Positions 9,461-17,268 of a stretch of 64,000 nt of DNA are shown in pieces (the first letter of the stretch is position 1; each line of letters begins with the position of its first letter). A program made the translations under genes and the position numbers. Origin of the DNA: Aliiroseovarius pelagivivens (GTDB taxonomy: Bacteria; Pseudomonadota; Alphaproteobacteria; Rhodobacterales; Rhodobacteraceae); contig NZ_OMOI01000002.1 of assembly GCF_900302485.1 (NCBI RefSeq), positions 558,001-622,000 of the forward strand. The letters run 5' to 3'. The notes under the pieces were generated by a model. The model was not told the DNA's origin, searched no databases, and worked only from the letters and a program-made list of their open reading frames with translations.

Positions 9461-11044
9461 TCAGGGGGTCAAAGACAGGGCGGAATTCGGCGCAGGCTGA
9501 AGATTGCGCTGGGCGGGACGTACGTGGAAGCGCGCCATCGTGGCGCCGCGGACCATGGGCACGAATTGGCATTCAACCTGTCGTCCATCCAGTAGCGCGA
9601 TTTGATCTGTCCATGCCTGACGTTCGCCATGGGCGGCCACGAATTCCTTCAGCATACGCCACACTGGCGTGTCACCCGCAGTGGTGCGCCATGTCCGGAT
9701 CGCGTCGCCCAGATTAATGTCTTCCAGCGTGGTCGACGGATCATTGCCCCACAGCTTGGTATAGGCTGCATTCGACATCGACAGCACACCGCCCGGTGAG
9801 AAGATGGCGATTGCGTCCTCGATACAATCCAACGCGGATTGGCCCATCTCAAGCTCGCGGCGGAATCGGCGTGTCAGCGAGATTTCCGAGGTGATGTCTT
9901 CAAACAGAAACGCCACAGCGCCATCGGGATGAGGTCGCCCAGTGATACGATAGGTCTGACCGGTGGGCAGGGACCACGTTTCCTCGTAGGTGCCGTTCAC
10001 GGCGGCACTTTCCAGATCCGCCATCTGCTGCCGCCACGACACATAGTCCTTGGGTTCGGGCATCATGCGTTTTTCGCGCAGACGGTCCAGAAAGGTGAAC
10101 AGCGTCGGCTTACCGACAAGGAACGAGGCATTCAGCGCAAGGATGTCCGTCAGGGCCGGATTGAACAGGTTGAGCTGTCGTTTGCGATCAAAAATGGCCA
10201 AACCGATGGGAAGATGTGCAAAGGTTTTCGTCAATGTGGTGACAAACTCGGCGCGCGACTTTTCGGCGTTCACGACACGATCCACAGGGATGGCCGTCAT
10301 CAGAGTCTCGTCCCCTAGTGGGGCGTCATAGAGCTCGAACCAGTGGCGCTTTCCGTCGCTAGGAAGCTGCACGGCCACACGGCGCGGCGTTTCCAAATTC
10401 TTGGCATCCTCAAGTCGGGGCCGGTCAAACAGCTTCTGAGGTGGCCAACTTGCCACGCCATCAACGGTATTCGGATCGGTGGCCTGATCCAGATAGGATT
10501 TGTTGGCCCAGGATATTTTACCATTCGTGTCCTCGCGCCACATCATGATCGGAGTATGTTTTGCGGTCGCGCGAAGCCCTTCCAGCTCGTCTCGCATGGC
10601 GTCAAAGCTAACCCGGTCAACAATCGGATCGGCTTCACCGGTGTCGGTTGTGATCAACTGGATCCGCGCCAAGCCGTCGCGCCACTCTGCCTCGATGCGA
10701 TGTACGCCGTCGCCTGATGGAATTGAGAGTTTGCCAAGTTCTGCCAGATCCCCGACCTGTTCGGTTAAATCGGGAAAGCGGGTCTCAAGGATCAGCGACA
10801 AGTGTTGCCAGTCGGACCCAGAGCTGTGACGCGGTCGGGCCTCAAGGATTTGTCGTCCGGCTGCGGTCACGTCCGTCAACGTCTGATCATCGAACAGAAA
10901 GACGATGCTGTCTTTCTCGCGCATGGTTTGCTTGCGCAGTTTTCGATCCCGTGCCGGGTCCAGCAAGGAAAGTATGTAAAGCGCTGCGATCGAGATCGTG
11001 AGGGCCGTCAGAACCAGCGCCACCGCGTATAGAGTATTCAACAT
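9461..11044 (-). CDS. Membrane-anchored PAS-repeat protein, positional equivalent of DivL without kinase domains
   Basis: A 527-residue protein. An N-terminal membrane helix (LYAVALVLTALTISIAALYIL) is followed by several PAS-like segments, including MWREDTNGKISWAN, FDRKRQLNLFNPAL and CIEDAIAIFSPGGVLSMSN. The protein ends shortly after the last PAS domain; no HisKA-like helix pair, catalytic His or Tyr, or HATPase motif follows. It lies immediately upstream of tsaE-amgK-murU-addBA-trxA, where divL lies in Caulobacter-type genomes as I recall them. A perfect CtrA-type box is 68 nt upstream. AGGTG is spaced well for the ATG at 11044 rather than the GTG at 11050. DivL identity is an inference. 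Confidence 0.6.
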   Translation of the reverse strand: MLNTLYAVALVLTALTISIAALYILSLLDPARDRKLRKQTMREKDSIVFLFDDQTLTDVTAAGRQILEARPRHSSGSDWQHLSLILETRFPDLTEQVGDLAELGKLSIPSGDGVHRIEAEWRDGLARIQLITTDTGEADPIVDRVSFDAMRDELEGLRATAKHTPIMMWREDTNGKISWANKSYLDQATDPNTVDGVASWPPQKLFDRPRLEDAKNLETPRRVAVQLPSDGKRHWFELYDAPLGDETLMTAIPVDRVVNAEKSRAEFVTTLTKTFAHLPIGLAIFDRKRQLNLFNPALTDILALNASFLVGKPTLFTFLDRLREKRMMPEPKDYVSWRQQMADLESAAVNGTYEETWSLPTGQTYRITGRPHPDGAVAFLFEDITSEISLTRRFRRELEMGQSALDCIEDAIAIFSPGGVLSMSNAAYTKLWGNDPSTTLEDINLGDAIRTWRTTAGDTPVWRMLKEFVAAHGERQAWTDQIALLDGRQVECQFVPMVRGATMARFHVRPAQRNLQPAPNSALSLTP

Positions 11045-11111
11045 GTCCACACCTGTCGTTTCGGCGGGCTGCCACCCGCGTTATCAACGGGTTAACCCTA
11101 GGCCAGTGTGG

Positions 11112-11126
11112 TTAATGAAGGTTTAA
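11112..11126 (-). promoter_or_regulatory. Candidate CtrA-binding site upstream of the DivL-like gene
   Basis: Read on the minus strand this is TTAA-ACCTTCA-TTAAC, an exact match to the alphaproteobacterial CtrA consensus TTAA-N7-TTAAC. It lies about 68 nt upstream of the PAS protein start and 31 nt from the 3' end of regB. A GGGTTAACCC palindrome lies between it and the gene. No footprint or promoter can be inferred from sequence alone. Confidence 0.55.
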
Positions 11127-11157
11127 TCGGGCTGAACGCCTTGATTGCATGGGATTT

Positions 11158-12573
11158 TCAGCCCGCGTCATGGGTGAAATGTATGTTCTCGCCCAGCGCG
11201 CCGCTGGTGTCTGTGGCTTCCAGCCCGGGCGTATCGCGCAGCCATTCCACTTGCGCAATGGCGCCAGATTTCTCGCGCGGGTGGGGGCGGCCCGTATAGG
11301 GCGACGAGGCGTTGGCGAAATGCAGTGTTGCCCCAGTGCGCTCCAATAGTGTCTTGGCGATGAACAGGCCCAGTCCCATACCCTTGTAGGCCTGACGCTG
11401 ACCGTGTTCCGCCTGTGACTTGCGGTGACGAATGAACGGGTCCCCGATCCAGCCCAGAACTTGGGGTGAGTATCCCTTGCCGTCGTCCAGAATACGGATC
11501 GCGATGCGGTCATCGTTCCAGCACAGCTCGATCCAGACCTTGGTCGAGGCGAAATCCACCGCGTTCTGGATCAGGTTGCGCAGACCGTGGATGATCTCGG
11601 GGCGGCGCATCAGGATGGGTTGATCCAAGGGGTCGGCCTCGATGCAGGTGATTTCGATCTCAAGCGACTTGCCACGTTCACGGTGGGGTTCGGCAGCTTC
11701 TTCGATCAGTGCGATCAGCGGGGCGTGTTTGACCAGCATGTCATCTTTGCCTGCCCGCCCCATGGATTGCAGGATATCCCGGCAGCGGTTGGCCTGTTCG
11801 CCGATCAGTTTGGCGTCGTCGCGCAGCTCGTCGTTGCCGTCTAGCTCTTCCACCAATTCCGAGGACACCAGCTTGATCGTTGCAAGCGGGGTGCCAAGCT
11901 CGTGCGCGGCGGCGGCCACAACACCTCCAAGGTCGGTCAGGTTCTGTTCGCGCGACAGGGCCATCTGGGTGGCCAAAAGCGCTTCGGACATCGACCGCAT
12001 CTCGGACGAAATCCGGCGCGTATAAAGCCCGATAAAGCCGACCGAGATCGTGACGGACACCCAAAGGCCAAAAACAAACAGATCCGGCATCTGCAAAATG
12101 CCCGTTGCGGTCTGAAGCGGAATGTTGATCCAAGTCACAAAGCTGGTCACGGCGATCGCAACGGCACCCACAAGAACGGTCGATCGAGTCGATAAAGCGG
12201 TTGCGGCGACCGTCACTGGGGCAAGGATCAGCACCATGAACGGGTTGTGAATGCCGCCGGTCAGAAACATCATCACGCCTAATTGCAGCGTGTCGAAGAC
12301 CAAAATGCCGGCGGCCTGACGCTCGTTCAGACGGGTGTTGCGCGGGAAAAGCGTGCCGGACACCAAGTTGGCAATCACCGCGACCCCGATAGCAGCGGCC
12401 ACCAAACCGAACGGGATCTGGACCGTAAAGAACTGAACGGCCACGGCAATTGCCGCGATCTGACCTGCAACCGCCGCCCAGCGCAGAAGGATCAGCGTGC
12501 GCAGGCGCACCCAGCTGCCCTGCTGGCTGCCAACTGCGGCATCAGTTGCCGGGTCTGTCTGTCGTTCCGCCAT
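11158..12573 (-). CDS. regB: Redox sensor histidine kinase RegB (PrrB/ActS)
   Basis: A 471-residue membrane kinase of the global redox system that adjusts respiration, carbon and nitrogen metabolism. There are about six transmembrane helices (residues 28-185), with the quinone-associated GGIHNPF at 106-112. The H-box AAHELGTPL has the phospho-acceptor His at 224. The redox-active cysteine known from RegB is present at residue 264 (ANRCRDIL). N and G boxes follow (NLIQNAVDFA, DDGKGYS, GMGLGLFIA). It is divergent from senC and regA, the usual arrangement in Rhodobacteraceae. All key signalling residues are intact. Confidence 0.95.
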   Translation of the reverse strand: MAERQTDPATDAAVGSQQGSWVRLRTLILLRWAAVAGQIAAIAVAVQFFTVQIPFGLVAAAIGVAVIANLVSGTLFPRNTRLNERQAAGILVFDTLQLGVMMFLTGGIHNPFMVLILAPVTVAATALSTRSTVLVGAVAIAVTSFVTWINIPLQTATGILQMPDLFVFGLWVSVTISVGFIGLYTRRISSEMRSMSEALLATQMALSREQNLTDLGGVVAAAAHELGTPLATIKLVSSELVEELDGNDELRDDAKLIGEQANRCRDILQSMGRAGKDDMLVKHAPLIALIEEAAEPHRERGKSLEIEITCIEADPLDQPILMRRPEIIHGLRNLIQNAVDFASTKVWIELCWNDDRIAIRILDDGKGYSPQVLGWIGDPFIRHRKSQAEHGQRQAYKGMGLGLFIAKTLLERTGATLHFANASSPYTGRPHPREKSGAIAQVEWLRDTPGLEATDTSGALGENIHFTHDAG

Positions 12574-12677
12574 TTGTGATCAGCCAGATTTGCTTTTTCG
12601 GTTGCGTCAATCTGTTCTCTTGCTAGTCGTGACGAAAGGCAGGATCAATGCCTGCGCGAACAAACCGGAGAATTTCT

Positions 12678-13304
12678 ATGCAACGCATCTATGCTGTGAC
12701 GGCCGCAACGGCGATTGTGGCGCTTGTCGGGGTGACATGGTTTGTCACCAGTGGAGAAGAAGATGCGTTTGCCGACTGCCGTGCAGGCGCCATCGGAACC
12801 GGAGTTGCCTCGATCGGTGGCCCGTTCGAGCTGACGGATGAAACCGGCGCGGTCGTGACTGAAAAAGACGTAATCACCAAACCCACGCTGGTTTACTTTG
12901 GCTATACGTTCTGCCCCGACGTTTGCCCCTTGGACAACGCCCGCAACGCCGAGGCGATGCGTATTCTGGATGGTCAGGGCTATGACGTGCAGTCGGCCTT
13001 CATTTCGATCGACCCAGAGCGTGACTCGCCCGAGCATCTGGCGGATTTCACCAGCTATATGCATGACAACATGATTGGCCTGACCGGTACGCCCGAGCAG
13101 GTCAAAGCCGCCAGCCAGGCCTATAAAACCTATTACCGTAAGCAAGAGCCGGAAGAAGGAATGGAAGAGTATTACCTGATGGATCACTCGACCTTCACCT
13201 ATCTGATGTTCCCCGAAAGCGGATTTGCGGATTTCTTCAAGCGGGACGAGACGCCGGAATCCATGGCCAAGCGGGTAAGTTGCTTCATTGACGCAGGTGC
13301 ATAG
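12678..13304 (+). CDS. senC: SCO1/SenC/PrrC family copper chaperone-thiol oxidoreductase
   Basis: A 208-residue protein anchored by an N-terminal helix (residues 3-24), with a periplasmic thioredoxin-like domain. The copper-binding residues are Cys79 and Cys83 (FCPDVCP) and His170 (YLMDHSTF). SCO proteins deliver copper to the CuA site of cytochrome oxidase, and in this cluster they also influence RegB signalling. The longer frame from 12648 is rejected because GGAGA lies 7 nt before the ATG at 12678, which also gives a proper signal anchor. It is divergent from regB and 82 nt upstream of regA. Confidence 0.92.
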   Translation: MQRIYAVTAATAIVALVGVTWFVTSGEEDAFADCRAGAIGTGVASIGGPFELTDETGAVVTEKDVITKPTLVYFGYTFCPDVCPLDNARNAEAMRILDGQGYDVQSAFISIDPERDSPEHLADFTSYMHDNMIGLTGTPEQVKAASQAYKTYYRKQEPEEGMEEYYLMDHSTFTYLMFPESGFADFFKRDETPESMAKRVSCFIDAGA

Positions 13305-13324
13305 CAAGCATCGCTGCGTCAAAA

Positions 13325-13354
13325 TTGACCTTCCGGTCATAAATACCTAGGTAT
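13325..13354 (+). promoter_or_regulatory. Candidate regA promoter with two dyads
   Basis: A -35-like TTGACC at 13325-13330 is followed after 17 nt by TAGGTA. TGACC-TTCC-GGTCA forms a dyad over the -35 region, and ATACCTAGGTAT (13343-13354) is a 12-bp palindrome over the -10 region. TGCGTCAA occurs just upstream (13315-13322) and also upstream of senC (12603-12610). Confidence 0.4.
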
Positions 13355-13386
13355 CATGAAGCAGACGCAAACCGGAGGTTGCTGCG

Positions 13387-13941
13387 ATGACCACTGAGGA
13401 ACTCAAGCCAATTGGTGAAGACGCGTCCCTTCTATTGGTGGATGACGACGAACCGTTTCTGCGCCGTTTGGCACGCGCGATGGAAAAACGCGGATTTGCG
13501 CCTGAAATGGCAGGATCTGTGGCCGCGGGCAAAGCCATCGCAACGGCGCGTCCTCCGGCCTATGCGGTGGTTGATCTACGCTTGGATGATGGCAACGGGT
13601 TGGATGTGGTTGAAACCATCCGCGACAAGCGCCCAGATGCCCGGATCGTTGTTCTGACTGGATATGGCGCGATTGCCACAGCTGTTGCGGCCGTCAAACT
13701 GGGCGCGGCGGATTACCTGTCGAAGCCCGCGGATGCCAATGACATCACAGCCGCATTGCTGGCGATGCCGGACGAGTTGCCTCCGCCGCCGGAAAACCCC
13801 ATGTCTGCCGACCGCGTTCGTTGGGAACATATCCAGCGCGTGTATGAACTGTGCGACCGCAACGTGTCGGAAACCGCGCGCCGCCTGAACATGCACCGCC
13901 GCACGCTTCAGCGCATTCTGGCCAAACGCAGCCCGAAATGA
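13387..13941 (+). CDS. regA: Redox response regulator RegA (PrrA/ActR)
   Basis: A 184-residue DNA-binding response regulator, partner of RegB. The receiver domain has the acidic pair DDDE (residues 19-22), phospho-acceptor Asp63 (VVDLRLDDG), a Thr in LTGYGA and Lys in LSKPAD. A Pro-rich linker (ELPPPPENP) leads to a Fis-type helix-turn-helix, SETARRLNMHRRTLQRIL. GGAGG precedes the ATG by 8 nt. Its stop overlaps the start of a small lipoprotein gene by 4 nt. Confidence 0.96.
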   Translation: MTTEELKPIGEDASLLLVDDDEPFLRRLARAMEKRGFAPEMAGSVAAGKAIATARPPAYAVVDLRLDDGNGLDVVETIRDKRPDARIVVLTGYGAIATAVAAVKLGAADYLSKPADANDITAALLAMPDELPPPPENPMSADRVRWEHIQRVYELCDRNVSETARRLNMHRRTLQRILAKRSPK

Positions 13942-14282
13942 GGGCGCCGCTTGCCGGTATGGTTGGCCTCGCGCTGCTGTCGGCGTGTGTTCAGCCCGGC
14001 GAACCTCTGCGCCAACCCCAACAAACCGTCGTATTTAACCCCGACGCGTATGGGCTGGCCGTTCTGCCCGGCAATCAACGCGTAGATTTCGGGCGCTCCC
14101 CCAAAGGTGTGATCCCCGCCCTGACTCGCGAATTGGGCCGCCCAACCACAATGCCGTTGACCGGCTGTCCCGCTGGCATCATCCAACGCCTGCGCTGGGC
14201 GGATCTGGAGCTTAGCTTTACGCCCGAGCGTTTTGTGGGGTGGAGGCGCGGAGCTGAACAGCGCGGGCTTGTGTGTAGTTAG
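13938..14282 (+). CDS. Small predicted lipoprotein
   Basis: A 114-residue protein whose start overlaps the regA stop (ATGA), so it is probably translationally coupled to regA. The N terminus MRAPLAGMVGLALLSAC is a lipoprotein signal with the lipobox Cys at residue 17. The mature part has a conserved-looking core, GCPAGIIQRLRWADLELSF, near the C terminus. No enzymatic motif is recognised. A frame reaching upstream to 13851 runs inside regA and is not the gene. The function is unknown, and the coupling to regA may be only positional. Confidence 0.65.
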   Translation: MRAPLAGMVGLALLSACVQPGEPLRQPQQTVVFNPDAYGLAVLPGNQRVDFGRSPKGVIPALTRELGRPTTMPLTGCPAGIIQRLRWADLELSFTPERFVGWRRGAEQRGLVCS

Positions 14283-14326
14283 GCTGGATTAGTCTCTGAT
14301 AGTCGGCGTTGTTTTACGAACACCAA

Positions 14327-14923
14327 TCATCCCATCTGCTCCAGAAGGTCATTATGGCGGGCCGTGAAATCCGCACGTACGTCAGCGGGCGCTCGCAGGG
14401 TGATGTCTAGCCCTTTGGTGACTGCGGGATCCGGCACGCCAAAGATCTTCCCGGCTTCCTCGATGCTGAACCCGGCGATTTGTGTGGCTTCCAGAAAGGC
14501 GGACACCTTGTCGGCCCGTTTGATCGCCTTCTTCACTGTCGCCGGGATCTTTGCGGGCAGGCCGAAACGGATGTGGATGGCGGCGGTCAGGCGATCGTCC
14601 AGCTCTCCGTACCCCGCACCAACTGCGGCTTTCACCGGAGAGATCATGTCGCCGATCACGTATTCCGGCGCGTCATGCAAAAGCGCAGCCAGCTTCCATT
14701 TGACGGGCGCCTTGGGGTTCATGCGGGTAAACAGCGCCTCGACCAAAAGCGAGTGTTCGGCCACGGAATAGGGGAAATCCCCGAAGGTCTGCCCATTCCA
14801 CCGCGCGACGAAGGCAAGACCATGGGCGATGTCCTCGATCTCGATATCTACGGGGGTTGGATCCAGCAAATCCAGACGCCGACCAGATAGCATTCGTTGC
14901 CATGCGCGGGGTTGTGCGGGCAT
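14327..14923 (-). CDS. HD-domain phosphohydrolase (YfbR-like)
   Basis: A 198-residue metal-dependent hydrolase of the HD superfamily. Motif residues visible are H in SVAEHSLL, HD in LLHDAPEYV followed by GDM, and a downstream RADK. The nearest characterised relatives are 5'-deoxynucleotidases such as YfbR, so a nucleotide substrate is likely but not proven. GGAAGGA precedes the ATG. Its 5' leader holds a small hairpin (TGCGGG/CCCGCA, 14937-14953). It is convergent with the small lipoprotein gene and divergent from ahcY. Confidence 0.8.
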   Translation of the reverse strand: MPAQPRAWQRMLSGRRLDLLDPTPVDIEIEDIAHGLAFVARWNGQTFGDFPYSVAEHSLLVEALFTRMNPKAPVKWKLAALLHDAPEYVIGDMISPVKAAVGAGYGELDDRLTAAIHIRFGLPAKIPATVKKAIKRADKVSAFLEATQIAGFSIEEAGKIFGVPDPAVTKGLDITLRAPADVRADFTARHNDLLEQMG

Positions 14924-15058
14924 ACTTAGTCCTTCCTGCGGGTTTGAGCCCGCAATTTCGCCTTTTTTACGTGCAAGTCAATTGGCGTTCATTGCGTGTT
15001 CGTGGTTAGAATGATACGGCACGCGCAACATTAACGGGATCAGGATCGGAGAAACACC

Positions 15059-16444
15059 GTGACCCAAGATTATATCGTAAAAGACATCGCTCTGGCCGAA
15101 TTTGGCCGCAAAGAGCTGGACATTGCCGAAACAGAAATGCCGGGCCTGATGGCTCTTCGGGATGAGTATGGCGAAAGCAAGCCTTTGACAGGTGCGCGGA
15201 TCGTTGGCTCGTTGCACATGACCATCCAGACCGCGGTTCTGATTGAAACGCTGGTCGTTTTGGGCGCAGATGTGCGCTGGGCGTCATGCAACATCTTCTC
15301 GACGCAGGACCACGCTGCCGCCGCGATTGCGCAGGCTGGCGTTCCGGTCTTCGCGATCAAAGGCCAGTCGCTGGAAGAGCACTGGGACTATCTGGACCTG
15401 TCCTTCCAATTCCCGGAAGGCCCGAACCTGATCCTGGATGATGGCGGCGACGCGACGTTGTACATCTTGCTGGGTGCCCGTGCTGAAGCTGGTGAAGACC
15501 TTGGCGTTCCCGGTTCGGAAGAAGAAACCGTCATCCACGCGCAGATCAAGAAGCGTATGGAAGCCAGCCCCGGTTGGTTCACCAAGATGCGCGACCAGAT
15601 CAAAGGCGTCTCGGAAGAGACCACCACCGGCGTTCACCGCCTGTATGATCTGGTGAAGAACGGCCTGCTGCCCTTCCCTGCGATCAACGTGAACGACAGC
15701 GTCACCAAGTCGAAGTTCGACAACAAATACGGCTGTAAGGAATCACTGGTCGACGGCATCCGCCGCGCCACTGACACCATGATGGCCGGTAAGGTTGCCG
15801 TTGTGTGTGGTTATGGCGATGTTGGCAAAGGCTCGGCCGCGTCGCTGCGTGGCGCTGGTGCCCGTGTGAAAGTGACCGAGATCGACCCGATCTGCGCGCT
15901 GCAAGCCGCCATGGACGGGTTCGAGGTGCTGACGCTGGAAGATGCCGTCGAAAGCGCTGACATCTTCATCACCACCACCGGCAACAAAGACGTCATCCGC
16001 ATCGAGCATATGCGCGCGATGAAGGACATGGCGATCGTTGGCAACATTGGTCACTTCGACAATGAAATTCAGGTGGCAAACCTGAAGAACCACAAGTGGA
16101 CCAACATCAAAGAACAAGTGGACATGATCGAGATGCCCTCGGGCAACCGCATCATTCTGCTGTCGGAAGGTCGTCTGCTGAACCTTGGCAACGCCACCGG
16201 CCACCCGTCTTTCGTGATGTCGGCATCCTTCACCAACCAGGTTCTGGCTCAGATCGAGCTGTGGACCAAGGGTGATGAGTACAACAACGACGTCTACATC
16301 CTGCCTAAGCATCTGGACGAAAAAGTTGCCCGCCTGCATCTGGACCGGATCGGCGTGAAGCTGTCGTCGCTGGACAAAGAGCAAGCGGACTACATCGGCG
16401 TGTCTGTTGATGGACCGTTCAAGCCGGAACACTACCGCTACTGA
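15059..16444 (+). CDS. ahcY: Adenosylhomocysteinase (S-adenosyl-L-homocysteine hydrolase)
   Basis: A 461-residue cytoplasmic enzyme that splits S-adenosylhomocysteine into adenosine and homocysteine, removing the inhibitory product of methyltransferases. Family motifs are [15 protein letters not shown], the substrate Asp/Lys region [16 protein letters not shown]-binding [10 protein letters not shown], and the C-terminal PFKPEHYRY ending. It starts with GTG, with GGAG 7 nt upstream. I looked for a SAH or SAM riboswitch in the 135-nt leader and found none. A possible promoter is TTGGCG-N18-TTAGAA at about 14981-15010. Its terminator lies inside the next gene. Confidence 0.97.
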   Translation: MTQDYIVKDIALAEFGRKELDIAETEMPGLMALRDEYGESKPLTGARIVGSLHMTIQTAVLIETLVVLGADVRWASCNIFSTQDHAAAAIAQAGVPVFAIKGQSLEEHWDYLDLSFQFPEGPNLILDDGGDATLYILLGARAEAGEDLGVPGSEEETVIHAQIKKRMEASPGWFTKMRDQIKGVSEETTTGVHRLYDLVKNGLLPFPAINVNDSVTKSKFDNKYGCKESLVDGIRRATDTMMAGKVAVVCGYGDVGKGSAASLRGAGARVKVTEIDPICALQAAMDGFEVLTLEDAVESADIFITTTGNKDVIRIEHMRAMKDMAIVGNIGHFDNEIQVANLKNHKWTNIKEQVDMIEMPSGNRIILLSEGRLLNLGNATGHPSFVMSASFTNQVLAQIELWTKGDEYNNDVYILPKHLDEKVARLHLDRIGVKLSSLDKEQADYIGVSVDGPFKPEHYRY

Positions 16445-16454
16445 TCGTACGGTG

Positions 16455-17207
16455 ATGGAAAACGAAGCCAAAAAGCGCCGTCCGTTTCTGCAACGGGCGG
16501 CGCTTTTTCTTTTGTCCTCGGTGCTGTCACTTGTGCTTCTGGGGTTGATTGCGCTGTGGGTACTGCTGCGGCCCGACAGTGTGTTGCCAGATCACTGGAA
16601 TCCCACGCGTCCGTTGTCGATCACCGCGCCCGTTACGCCGGTGACCCGTTGGCAGTTGCGCGCGGCCTCGCAGGATGAAGCGGTGTGCCGGGGTGTGCTT
16701 GCGCAGGCCGGTGTTGGGTTCTCGCAGATGGAGCCGCTGGTCTCAGGCGAACATTGCGGAATATCCCAGCGGGGCAGTCTTTCATCGCTGGTGGGCGCGC
16801 AGGTGACCCCCATCGAAACACGCTGTGCCACGGCCTTACGCCTTGCAATGTGGGAACATCACGACATCCAACCCGCCGCACGTCAGCATCTGGGATCGAA
16901 CGTGTCGCAGCTTCTGCACATTGGCAGCTATAACTGCCGCAAGATGCGCACCGCGCGCGGCAATGAAGACGCGTGGAGCAGCCATGCAACGGCCGCTGCC
17001 TTTGACATTACCGGCGCGCTTTTGGCTGACGGTCGCAGGCTGACATTACTGAAGGACTGGAAGGGCGCGACGGACGAGTCGGCGTTCCTACGCCAAATCT
17101 GGCGTGGTTCCTGCAAGTGGTTCCGCTTGGTTCTGGGGCCGGACTATAACCGGCTGCACGCCGATCATTTTCACCTGCAAACGTCTGGCTGGGGCTTTTG
17201 CCGCTGA
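16455..17207 (+). CDS. Extensin-like family membrane-anchored protein
   Basis: A 250-residue protein of the bacterial extensin-like C-terminal family. A basic N terminus (KKRRPFLQR) precedes one membrane helix (residues 15-37), and the remainder would be periplasmic. The C-terminal domain has conserved Cys/His features: IETRCATALRLA, SYNCRKMR, WSSHATAAAFDI, and HADHFHLQ, reminiscent of a metal-peptidase fold. The substrate is unknown; a wall role is likely from the family. Upstream in-frame codons inside ahcY are not needed because ATG 16455 gives a clean anchor. The ahcY terminator hairpin overlaps codons 6-18 of this gene. Confidence 0.75.
   Translation: MENEAKKRRPFLQRAALFLLSSVLSLVLLGLIALWVLLRPDSVLPDHWNPTRPLSITAPVTPVTRWQLRAASQDEAVCRGVLAQAGVGFSQMEPLVSGEHCGISQRGSLSSLVGAQVTPIETRCATALRLAMWEHHDIQPAARQHLGSNVSQLLHIGSYNCRKMRTARGNEDAWSSHATAAAFDITGALLADGRRLTLLKDWKGATDESAFLRQIWRGSCKWFRLVLGPDYNRLHADHFHLQTSGWGFCR
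16472..16513 (+). terminator. ahcY terminator embedded in the following CDS
   Basis: A 15-bp stem (16472-16486 with 16492-16506, one G-U pair), a 5-nt loop and a T-tract at 16504-16513. It starts 28 nt after the ahcY stop but lies within the first 20 codons of the extensin-like gene. Confidence 0.8.
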
Positions 17208-17223
17208 CTGAATCTGCTGAACG

Positions 17224-17246
17224 AAAAAGGGGCGCCGAAGCGCCCC
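17224..17246 (-). terminator. trpB-like gene terminator
   Basis: On the minus strand, GGGGCGC-TTCG-GCGCCCC followed by five T. The UUCG tetraloop and T-run make a strong terminator for the leftward trpB-like gene; the same stem may also help end the convergent extensin-like transcript. Confidence 0.85.
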
Positions 17247-17268
17247 TAATCTGTTGATTTCCGAAGAT

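Noticed and set aside
14924-15058. SAH or SAM-type riboswitch upstream of ahcY
   Set aside because: I looked for conserved cores and found only a small hairpin belonging to the divergent HD gene leader. No riboswitch core is recognisable.
15743-16471. 242-codon open frame antisense to ahcY
   Set aside because: A compositional shadow of a highly conserved enzyme gene.
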